Origin: Balneolales bacterium
GTDB lineage: Bacteria; Bacteroidota; Rhodothermia; Balneolales; Natronogracilivirgulaceae
Direction of reading: 5' to 3'
Assembly: GCA_007131535.1 (NCBI GenBank)
Contig: SLQI01000446.1
Location: 1-12,890 of the forward strand
DNA: 12,890 nt
Both the position numbers and the translations under genes were made by a program. Below, one piece after another: positions 1 to 5,588 of this stretch (position 1 is its first letter; each line of letters begins with the position of its first letter). The notes below the pieces were generated by a model. It did not search any database and had not been told where the DNA came from. It was given only the letters and a program-made list of their open reading frames with translations.

Positions 1-784
1 AACGTTCTATCAGGAGTTTGGTCCGCTGTTTAAATCCGGTCTGAACTCGGATTTCGAGAACCGGGAGCGCCTTACTGAACTGCTTCGTTTTCACAGCACC
101 AAAACCGGGGATGAGGAAATGACCTCACTCAGTGAATATGTGGAGCGGATGCCGGATTTTCAGAAAGAAATCTACTACCTCTCCGGTGAAAGCCTGAAAG
201 AGCTGCGCCGCGACCCCAAACTGGAGTACTTCAGAAAAAAGGATATTGAGGTGCTGCTGTTGGCCGACCCGATCGATGCTTTTGTGGTACCGGGAATCGG
301 GGACTATAAGGAAAAGCCGCTTAAAAGTATTGAAAAAGCAGACCTCGACCTCGACGAAGCACCGGAAGATCAGGATGAAAAAGAAACCGTATCCGGTGAT
401 GAGCTCGATTCCCTTAAAAAAGTATTCAAGGAAGTCGCCGGGGAGAATATCGAGGACGTAGTAGCCTCTAAGCGATTGGTGGATTCCGTAGCTACCCTCA
501 CTATCGGCAAAGAAGGGCTCGACAGTCATCTGGAAAAGATGATGAAAATGATGGATCAGCAAACCGGTCCGTCCAAGCGGGTTCTGGAGATTAATCCGTC
601 TCATCCGCTGATCAAAAATTTAAGCAGGCTCCATCAATCCGGGGATGCCGAGACGGTTAAGACCATGGCCCGGCAAATCTATGAAGGCACGCTGCTGCTT
701 CAGGGTGATCTGCAATCTCCGGGTGAGTTCGTCAACCGTATGACCGAGGTGATGCAAAAAGCTACAGAGCAATCTACCGGGTGA
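1..784 (+). CDS. htpG: Chaperone HtpG (Hsp90), C-terminal part, 5' end outside window
   Basis: Hsp90-family ATP-dependent cytosolic chaperone. The open frame runs in from the left edge (first complete codon at base 2) and gives about 260 residues to the TGA at 782-784. Recognition rests on the stretch around LTELLRFHST and the conserved segment just after it (TSLSEYVERM, then IYYLSGES, then VLLLADPIDAFVV), which lies at the end of the Hsp90 middle domain. The remaining residues fit the C-terminal dimerisation domain. HtpG proteins are usually a little over 600 residues, so the ATPase domain and most of the middle domain lie upstream of the window. The ATG at 119 is internal, since the Hsp90 similarity continues in frame before it. 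An acidic, low-complexity linker (DLDLDEAPEDQDEKE) is visible, as in many HtpG proteins. A strong terminator follows. The family call is very secure. Confidence 0.96.
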   Translation, partial: TFYQEFGPLFKSGLNSDFENRERLTELLRFHSTKTGDEEMTSLSEYVERMPDFQKEIYYLSGESLKELRRDPKLEYFRKKDIEVLLLADPIDAFVVPGIGDYKEKPLKSIEKADLDLDEAPEDQDEKETVSGDELDSLKKVFKEVAGENIEDVVASKRLVDSVATLTIGKEGLDSHLEKMMKMMDQQTGPSKRVLEINPSHPLIKNLSRLHQSGDAETVKTMARQIYEGTLLLQGDLQSPGEFVNRMTEVMQKATEQSTG

Positions 785-822
785 GGCGGATCCGTTTTTG
801 ATCAACCTGAATAATTGAAATC

Positions 823-863
823 AAAGACGTGGCGGGCCATGTGAGCCTGCCACGTCTTTTTTT
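823..863 (+). terminator. Rho-independent terminator of htpG
   Basis: A 15-bp stem (arms 823-837 and 845-859, one G-T wobble) with a 7-nt loop is followed by an unbroken run of T to 863. It starts about 40 nt after the htpG stop codon. The stem begins with AAA and ends with TTT, so it may also work on the opposite strand, although no gene on that strand needs it here. Confidence 0.93.
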
Positions 864-982
864 ACTCTGATATCAGGTTTGAAAAATATGTTGAGTATTT
901 ACTGACACTTACCTGAAATATTCATATCATAATCCGGGGCATGGGATATTAAGAAAAAAGATATGGATTGGTCTTAATTCGG

Positions 983-1876
983 ATGATGGATTTACGCAGC
1001 GGGTTAGTCAGATTTCACCAGCAGGGTATGGATTTCGTTTTTTACCGGCCTCCCGAACCGGTTTCGCAGTATATTGACTGCATGCTGGAAATTACCGGGA
1101 AACCGGACCTGTCTTGTTTGCGGAACTTTCCGGTTTTGAAATCAGAGCTTACATTTAATTTGTCTCCACACCCGGTTAAAGGGATGGTTTGCAAAACCGG
1201 GGTTCTCGAACAATGTAACTCCGTTGTCGTTCGGGGGACTCATACAGGTCTGTTTGAAGTTTACATCACCCACCCGCTCCATTTTTTTGTGATCAACCCA
1301 AAACCAGAAGCGCTGAGACAGTTATTTGGCTATCCGGCCGGTGAGTTTACGGATCGCAATGTGCCCAATGAGTTATGTTTACCGGCTCTCACTAAAGTCT
1401 GGTACCGGCTTTTGGAAGCCGACTCCCCGGAGCAGCGGTTTCAAATTGCTATACGGTGGATTCTGGATGATCTAATTTATCGCGATTACCAGGAAAACCG
1501 TTTGGTTTCGTGGATAAAACAAAAAATATCACAATACCCGCCGGTTAAAGTTGATGCTTTGAAAGTTGAAAGCGGGTACAGCCGGCAATACCTGCACCGG
1601 GTTTTTAAGAATGAGGTGGGCATCAGCCTGAAGCATTATCAGGAGATCATACGGATAAACGGTGTGCTGGAAGAGCTCAAAAACGGATATAATGGCAATC
1701 TTGCCATGCTTGCTTGCAAATATGACTATTACGATCAAACTCATTTCATCAAATCATTCCGAAAAATGACCGGAGTAACCCCTTCTCAGATGACTTCATC
1801 ACCGCTGGGAAAACTGCCCGTGCAAAACACCATGTTCGACAGCCGGCCGGATTCAATGGCGGCGTCTTTGCAATAA
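983..1876 (+). CDS. AraC-family transcriptional regulator with DUF6597-like N-terminal domain
   Basis: DNA-binding transcription regulator. From the ATG at 983 it has 297 residues. The N-terminal part (about 16-165, starting DFVFYRPPEP and including FPVLKSELTFNLSPHP) resembles the DUF6597 domain found before AraC helix-turn-helix regions in Bacteroidota-type regulators; its ligand is unknown. The C-terminal part (about 175-270) has the two helix-turn-helix motifs of AraC/XylS proteins: KVESGYSRQYLHRVFKNEVG, then the second recognition region ending in DQTHFIKSFRKMTGVTPSQM, the classic family signature. The frame also allows TTG at 968 or ATG at 986 or 1028. No strong ribosome-binding site separates them, and 983 is chosen as the first ATG. 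It is probably monocistronic, since a terminator precedes it and a long non-coding region follows. Its target is unknown; the nearest downstream gene, the halogenase, is almost 2 kb away, so a link is only a guess. Confidence 0.9.
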   Translation: MMDLRSGLVRFHQQGMDFVFYRPPEPVSQYIDCMLEITGKPDLSCLRNFPVLKSELTFNLSPHPVKGMVCKTGVLEQCNSVVVRGTHTGLFEVYITHPLHFFVINPKPEALRQLFGYPAGEFTDRNVPNELCLPALTKVWYRLLEADSPEQRFQIAIRWILDDLIYRDYQENRLVSWIKQKISQYPPVKVDALKVESGYSRQYLHRVFKNEVGISLKHYQEIIRINGVLEELKNGYNGNLAMLACKYDYYDQTHFIKSFRKMTGVTPSQMTSSPLGKLPVQNTMFDSRPDSMAASLQ

Positions 1877-2123
1877 TTGCGTAATGCTTTGCCCGATTCC
1901 GGTGGTACTATTGGGAAGGTGATTGTTTGAAACTGAAGATGCAGGGGCTCGGATTTCGGGTATCAGTAGTCAGTATTGTTGCTGATTCAAAGATTGACGG
2001 TTAAAACCTGAGTTCGATTCTAAATTTTTTATCGACCAGTCGGTGGCATTGGGTAAATGCGGTGTCTGTTGCTGGTAGCTGGTCGACTACCTCGGCTGTT
2101 ATCAGCTTTGCACCCATTCATTT

Positions 2124-2151
2124 CCGTTGAATTCAGTGCGTGTTGCACAAC
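2124..2151 (-). repeat. 28-nt dispersed repeat, copy 1 (inverted)
   Basis: Read on the minus strand this begins GTTGTGCAACACGCACTGAA and ends in ACGG. It matches 25 of 28 positions of the copy at 3175-3202, with the first 20 bases identical, and about 22 of 28 of the copy at 2597-2624. The start is a small dyad (GTTG-TG-CAAC). Copy 1 is inverted relative to the other two. Confidence 0.75.
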
Positions 2152-2187
2152 TAATTTCACTCTGCATTCAAAGCCGGATTCCTCGCC

Positions 2188-2230
2188 GCGCGACGAAGTC
2201 GCGCTGTTTCCCCCCCCACGTGCTGTCATC
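2188..2230 (+). repeat. 43-nt hairpin-plus-GTCATC repeat, copy A
   Basis: A perfect 7-bp hairpin (GCGCGAC-GAA-GTCGCGC, 2188-2204) is followed by a C-rich stretch and ends in GTCATC. The copy at 2502-2544 on the other strand has the same 43-nt length, the same hairpin with a compensatory pair change, and the same GTCATC end. The form resembles intergenic GTCATC-containing repeats common in Bacteroidota-type genomes. That family resemblance is from memory, not a search. Confidence 0.7.
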
Positions 2231-2458
2231 TCGACTGAAGGCGAGGCTAAGATAAAGCCCCTTGATTCTGTGTATTTCGAGCCGTAACGGAGAGATCTGT
2301 TAAAACAAGCAACTACCTCTCCACAAGGCTTCTACCAAATTCAGTAAAAAAACAGCAGTTTATGGCTGTGTAGTTGCTGATTTGGCGGCAGATCCCTCCA
2401 CTACGGTTCGGTAATCATCGGATATAGTAATCACAAGTTAGCCTCACCTTCGGTCGTG

Positions 2459-2490
2459 CCACAGGCATTCTCCCGAAGGGACTCCTGTGG
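2459..2490. repeat. Two-part inverted repeat (CCACAGG...CCTGTGG)
   Basis: The outer arms CCACAGG (2459-2465) and CCTGTGG (2484-2490) enclose an inner hairpin TCCC-GAA-GGGA (2471-2481). It lies directly next to repeat copy B (2502-2544) and may be the outer part of the same repeat unit in minus orientation. Confidence 0.6.
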
Positions 2491-2501
2491 AGCCGTGGAA
2501 G

Positions 2502-2544
2502 GATGACATTGGCTGTTGGGGAGAATAGCGCGGCTTCGCCGCGC
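2502..2544 (-). repeat. 43-nt hairpin-plus-GTCATC repeat, copy B
   Basis: Inverted partner of the element at 2188-2230. On the minus strand it reads GCGCGGC-GAA-GCCGCGC and ends in GTCATC. Relative to copy A, one arm base changes A to G and its pairing partner T to C, so the hairpin is preserved. The hairpin spans 2528-2544. Confidence 0.7.
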
Positions 2545-2596
2545 GGAATACGAATTAATGATGTTTCAGTTTCCTGAAAAACAATTTTCTGTAAAA

Positions 2597-2624
2597 GTTG
2601 TACAACACGCACTTCAGTCAACGG
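2597..2624 (+). repeat. 28-nt dispersed repeat, copy 2
   Basis: Begins GTTGTACAACACGCACTTCA and ends AACGG. It is in the same orientation as the copy at 3175-3202 and opposite to the one at 2124-2151. Its differences fall at the centre of the small dyad and in the second half. Confidence 0.65.
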
Positions 2625-2650
2625 TTAAGCGCATCCCCCCTCATATTAAC

Positions 2651-2668
2651 GCGGGGCTTTAGCCCCGC
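2651..2668. repeat. Perfect palindrome GCGGGGCT-TT-AGCCCCGC
   Basis: An 8-bp perfect GC-rich stem with a 2-nt spacer, in the middle of the gene-free region. No T-run follows, so a terminator role is unlikely. It looks like a REP-type hairpin. Confidence 0.65.
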
Positions 2669-2805
2669 ATCTTCCCGCTGCCGCACCACAATTCCTGCCG
2701 GTTTCTCAAGGGAAAGCGATTAAAAAACCCACCAGGCAAAATGCAGGATTCAGAAATGGTCTCTTTAGAACATATATTCAAATCTATTGAGTCCGGCAGA
2801 TTGCC

Positions 2806-2827
2806 ATATGTTCCGTCAGGAACATAT
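2806..2827. repeat. ATGTTCC-GGAACAT hairpin, copy 1
   Basis: Arms ATATGTTCC (2806-2814) and GGAACATAT (2819-2827) enclose a 4-nt loop, GTCA. The 3' flank ATTGTCGGTAGCAAAA resembles the flank of the second copy about 50 nt downstream (CGGTCGGTAACAAAA), so the repeat unit is longer than the hairpin. Confidence 0.7.
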
Positions 2828-2858
2828 TGTCGGTAGCAAAAGGATGGAAGCCGGCTGC

Positions 2859-2876
2859 ATGTTCCGGTAGGAACAT
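2859..2876. repeat. ATGTTCC-GGAACAT hairpin, copy 2
   Basis: Arms ATGTTCC (2859-2865) and GGAACAT (2870-2876) enclose the loop GGTA. It is a direct repeat of the hairpin at 2806-2827. A related hairpin follows at 3076-3119. Confidence 0.7.
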
Positions 2877-2959
2877 ATTGTGAAGGTTGTCGGGCACGGT
2901 CGGTAACAAAACGCACCTGACGGAGCGTGACATCGGAGGCATGTTTTTTTCTACCGACG

Positions 2960-2980
2960 AAGCCTTCCTCCGGAAGGCTT
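2960..2980. repeat. AAGCCTTCC hairpin
   Basis: A 9-bp perfect stem (2960-2968 and 2972-2980) with a 3-nt loop. A T-run lies on its left side (2944-2950), with C2951 and eight other bases between them. A minus-strand terminator is conceivable but there is no gene for it to serve. Confidence 0.55.
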
Positions 2981-3075
2981 TCGTTGCTCTATTAACCGAA
3001 TTATAGCCTTAAATCACCCCAGCAGTTAACCAGATGTTTCTAACGTAACATTGAAGATGCTTGATCACTCTTGTT

Positions 3076-3119
3076 GTTACCTACAAAATGTCCCTGCGAA
3101 GCATATTTTCGTAAGTAAC
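3076..3119. repeat. Imperfect hairpin (GTTACCTAC...GTAAGTAAC)
   Basis: Outer arms 3076-3084 and 3111-3119 pair with one wobble, and inner arms AAAATG / CATATTTT partly pair. Its layout (GTTAC, CTAC, a TGT..CAT core) looks like a diverged member of the ATGTTCC hairpin family seen at 2806 and 2859, but the similarity is loose. Confidence 0.45.
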
Positions 3120-3174
3120 TATCTAATCTTTATGACCGGTTATCTTTACGGAGAGAATATAATTTCTCGGTGGG

Positions 3175-3202
3175 GTTGTGCAACACGCACTGAAGCCGAC
3201 GG
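3175..3202 (+). repeat. 28-nt dispersed repeat, copy 3
   Basis: Begins GTTGTGCAACACGCACTGAA, identical over 20 bases to the reverse complement of 2132-2151, and ends GACGG. With copy 1 it forms a 20-bp exact inverted repeat bracketing about 1 kb. Confidence 0.75.
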
Positions 3203-3563
3203 TAATGGATATTCATTAGCTATCCTACAAAAATTGTACATCCTGTAATAAATTGCAGCACATAGGATTATAGATTAATCACAAGTATTTAGTCGGACAG
3301 TAGTGCAAGCAAATATTAATCGAACTGATGTTGAAAACCAAACTCAACGCCGGCCGGGGAAGTACTTGCGGAGCTCGTTTGAACGGCTTTTCCATAGAAT
3401 TGGAGACTTTAACGACTTCAGCTCCGCCCCTAACAAATCAATGGTTGACATTTTTACTATACAAACAGGTAGGCAGATTGTAACATCGCATCAATTTTTA
3501 TGAGTGGATTTGATGGCCCTGGCTGAATTTTACAGTTAGTTAGTACCTGTAAGAAAAGTGGTA

Positions 3564-3684
3564 GTGTCGTAAGAAAACGCCAGGATCAAGGCGCGCGAAG
3601 TTCCCAAAAAGCGCAGTGTACAGAGCGTACATGAGCATTTTTGGGACGAGCGGAACGCCGATATTGGCGTTTTCTTACAGACAC
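3564..3684. mobile_element. 121-nt long-hairpin MITE/REPIN-like element
   Basis: The ends are inverted repeats of 19-20 nt: 3564-3582 (GTGTCGTAAGAAAACGCCA) and 3665-3684, whose reverse complement differs only by one extra T. Inside, 3600-3610 pairs with 3638-3647 (CCCAAAAA / TTTTTGGG), and the tip is a hairpin TGTAC-AGAGC-GTACA (3617-3631). The whole unit can therefore fold into one long hairpin. No transposase is encoded, so if mobile it would need one supplied in trans. A partial extra copy of the end (CTGTAAGAAAAG, from 3547) lies just outside the left border. The overall form recalls GTAAGAAAACGC-type intergenic palindromes that I have seen in other bacteria, but I could not search for them. 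Confidence 0.7.
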
Positions 3685-3730
3685 GAGTTAAGCATATAAG
3701 GGTACAAAAGGTTAAGGGGTCTGAAGATGT

Positions 3731-3760
3731 CGGTTGATCGGACAGCTGTCCGGTCAACCG
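3731..3760. promoter_or_regulatory. 30-bp palindrome upstream of the halogenase (operator candidate)
   Basis: Two 15-nt arms meet with no spacer at 3745/3746; 14 of 15 positions pair perfectly and one is a T-G wobble. The core is CGGACAGCTGTCCG (3739-3752). A further short pair, TGAAG (3722-3726) with CTTCA (3764-3768), extends the symmetry. It ends 58 nt before the halogenase ATG. There is no T-run, so a terminator is unlikely. Position and symmetry suit a binding site for a dimeric regulator, but it could also be another REP-type palindrome. Confidence 0.5.
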
Positions 3761-3818
3761 GTGCTTCAGAACAAGTGGCAGAGTTATCTAAATAACCAAA
3801 CGCAAGTAGGTTTTTTAC

Positions 3819-5444
3819 ATGAAAGAAAAGTATGATGTGATTATTGCCGGATCCGGTATCTCCGCTTCATCCACCGGGTCCATTCTGGCCAAAAACGGAC
3901 TGAATGTTTTGATGATTGAAGCTAAGAAACACCCGCGTTTTGCTATCGGGGAAGCGCTGCTGCCCCAGAGTTCTATGTGGATGTGGATTGTGGGAGAGTA
4001 TTTCGGTATCCCTGAAATCCAGTATCTCAGCGATGTGGATAAAGTTATTGATGAGATCACCCCATCATGCGGGATCAAGCATTCAGTGGGATTTGCTTAT
4101 CATGAAAACGGGGAAAAATTTAAAGGGGGTAACGGTCATCAGCTTATACCGCCGCATCTGCCATTTTACAGTGAAAGCCATCTGCTGCGGGAAGATATCG
4201 ATTATTTCCTGGTAAAAACGGCCATCAATTACGGGGTGGATTATGTGGATGAAACTCAAATCAACGACGTAGATATCCGCGAAGAGCAGGTTACCGTCTC
4301 GACCACCCGGGGAGATGTGACTTCTGAGTTTTTTATCGACGCAACCGGGCGAAAGTCTATTCTGGCCGAAAAAATGGGATATCGTAAAAATGCAAAAGAG
4401 CCGATGACGAACTCACGCTCCATATTTACTCATGTGGAAGGGGTGGCTCCTTTTGATGAATTGATTCCGGATGAAGACCGGCCTCATCAGTCCAAGCGTT
4501 TTCACGACGGCACGTTGCACCACGTTTTTGACGGGGGCTGGATGTGGGTGATCCCCTTCGATAACTTCGAGCGTTCCAAAGCAAAAAAGGCCAGTATCGG
4601 GTTGATGCTCGACAACGAGAAATTCCCGGTGGACGACAACCTGAGTGCCGAAGAAGAGTTCTTCAAAATCATATCGGCCTTTCCCGATGTCGAAAGACAC
4701 ATGAAACCTGTCAAGCCAATAATGAAGTGGATCAATACCGGCAGGATACAGTACAACTCGAGCAAATCAGCAGGGTTACGCCATTATACTACAAATCACA
4801 CCTACGGCTTTGTGGACCCGCTCTATTCCAACGGGTTGATCAATACATTTGAATCCATATTCCTTTCCACCCAACTGCTGCTGAAGGCTTTTGAAAAGGG
4901 GGATTTTTCAGGAGATCAGTTTCTCGGTATTGATGAGCTGCATCACCGGCAGTATATGCAGAGCGATATGATGGTGAGCAATGCCTACAAAGCCATGAAA
5001 AATTTTAAAACATGGAATGCCTGGACTCAGCTGTGGCTGGCTCAGATCCTGTTTCACGACCTGTATATCCAGCGCCACTGCTTTAAGTATTTTGCTTCGG
5101 GGGATAAGGCTGAGTTTGATCTGCTGCGAACAGAAACCCGTCCGGGAGATCATGCGCCTTTTGTTGAAGACAAAGAGCGGATGTTCAATAATGCCGCCAA
5201 AGCGTTGGATGCCTTTGTGGGTGGTGATATGAGCGCTGAAGAGGCTGAGGAGATTATCCTCAATGAAATGAAGCAGGCTGAGTGGCTGCCCAAGCATGTA
5301 TACGATTGGGGTAATGCTCAATCCCGGCATGTCGATTTCTACAACCCCGAACTGGTAGCCAAATTAATCGAATGGGGTAAAAACGGGTCTCCCCGACATA
5401 TCCGGGAACAGTTGTTTGACTTTGACATCCCGGAGATGGCCTGA
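3819..5444 (+). CDS. Flavin-dependent halogenase-like protein (tryptophan halogenase family)
   Basis: Predicted FADH2-dependent halogenase, which would chlorinate or brominate an electron-rich substrate using O2 and halide; the substrate is unknown. It has 541 residues, normal for the family. Visible motifs: the FAD-binding GxGxxA loop near the N-terminus (AGSGISASS, G11-S-G13), GEALLP at 44-49, a lysine in GIKHSVGF (K87) at the position of the catalytic lysine, IDATGR (173-178), the diagnostic WxWxIP motif as WMWVIP (241-246), and FVDPLYSNGL (331-340), matching the DPLxSxG segment. WxWxIP separates halogenases from ordinary flavin monooxygenases. The ATG at 3819 follows a weak Shine-Dalgarno-like AAGTAGG (3804-3810). 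A palindrome lies upstream and a terminator directly downstream, so the gene appears monocistronic. No flavin reductase or biosynthetic gene is nearby. The family call is secure; activity and substrate are inferred. Confidence 0.88.
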   Translation: MKEKYDVIIAGSGISASSTGSILAKNGLNVLMIEAKKHPRFAIGEALLPQSSMWMWIVGEYFGIPEIQYLSDVDKVIDEITPSCGIKHSVGFAYHENGEKFKGGNGHQLIPPHLPFYSESHLLREDIDYFLVKTAINYGVDYVDETQINDVDIREEQVTVSTTRGDVTSEFFIDATGRKSILAEKMGYRKNAKEPMTNSRSIFTHVEGVAPFDELIPDEDRPHQSKRFHDGTLHHVFDGGWMWVIPFDNFERSKAKKASIGLMLDNEKFPVDDNLSAEEEFFKIISAFPDVERHMKPVKPIMKWINTGRIQYNSSKSAGLRHYTTNHTYGFVDPLYSNGLINTFESIFLSTQLLLKAFEKGDFSGDQFLGIDELHHRQYMQSDMMVSNAYKAMKNFKTWNAWTQLWLAQILFHDLYIQRHCFKYFASGDKAEFDLLRTETRPGDHAPFVEDKERMFNNAAKALDAFVGGDMSAEEAEEIILNEMKQAEWLPKHVYDWGNAQSRHVDFYNPELVAKLIEWGKNGSPRHIREQLFDFDIPEMA

Positions 5445-5483
5445 GTATAACCTCAGATAAAGGAGCAACCCTAAAAAGGTCAA

Positions 5484-5520
5484 CGGCAGCTCTGATTGAC
5501 AGTCAGGGCTGCCGAATTTT
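5484..5520 (+). terminator. Intrinsic terminator of the halogenase gene
   Basis: A 12-bp stem with one G-T wobble (5484-5495 and 5503-5514) and a 7-nt loop is followed by AATTTT. It starts 40 nt after the halogenase stop and isolates that gene from the membrane protein gene downstream. Confidence 0.85.
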
Positions 5521-5588
5521 AATGCGGTTTAAACCGGCATGGTACGCCCCGCACAAAAGAGCTTCACTACTTGTAATTCCTCACCACA

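Larger units (their letters stand above)
1877..3818. other. Long gene-free spacer packed with palindromic repeats
   Basis: I find no credible coding sequence in these 1.9 kb on either strand. The open frames are short, lack recognisable domains and run through the repeats. The stretch holds several classes of dispersed repeat, each listed separately. Outside them, 1877-2123, 2231-2458 and 3203-3367 show nothing I can assign. 1904-1917 (GGTACTATTGGGAA) recurs in reverse orientation at 7757-7770. A modest inverted repeat lies at 3368-3375 and 3420-3427 (GCGGAGCT / AGCTCCGC, 44-nt gap). The density of hairpins suggests either a landing zone for REP/MITE-like elements or a decayed region. Confidence 0.75.

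Noticed and set aside
119..784. A separate 221-residue gene starting at ATG 119
   Set aside because: The Hsp90 similarity continues in frame upstream to the window edge, so this ATG is internal to htpG.
2806..2876. CRISPR array
   Set aside because: Only two spaced hairpin copies with an unequal repeat length, no regular spacers and no cas genes.
2960..2980. Intrinsic terminator
   Set aside because: The T-run lies on the left and is separated from the stem, and no minus-strand gene ends there.
3175..3202. Integron attC site (AACACGCACTGAAGCCGACGG looks like the left half of a 59-base element)
   Set aside because: No matching complementary right half follows within the usual distance, the GTTRRRY core is absent, and there is no integrase or gene-cassette array.
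3444..3480. Sigma-70-like promoter with TTGACA near 3444
   Set aside because: No -10 box at correct spacing and no gene within reach downstream.
2057..3503. Short open frames of 60-85 codons in the long spacer
   Set aside because: They run through palindromic repeats, show no domain or convincing ribosome-binding site, and occur about as often as expected for non-coding DNA.
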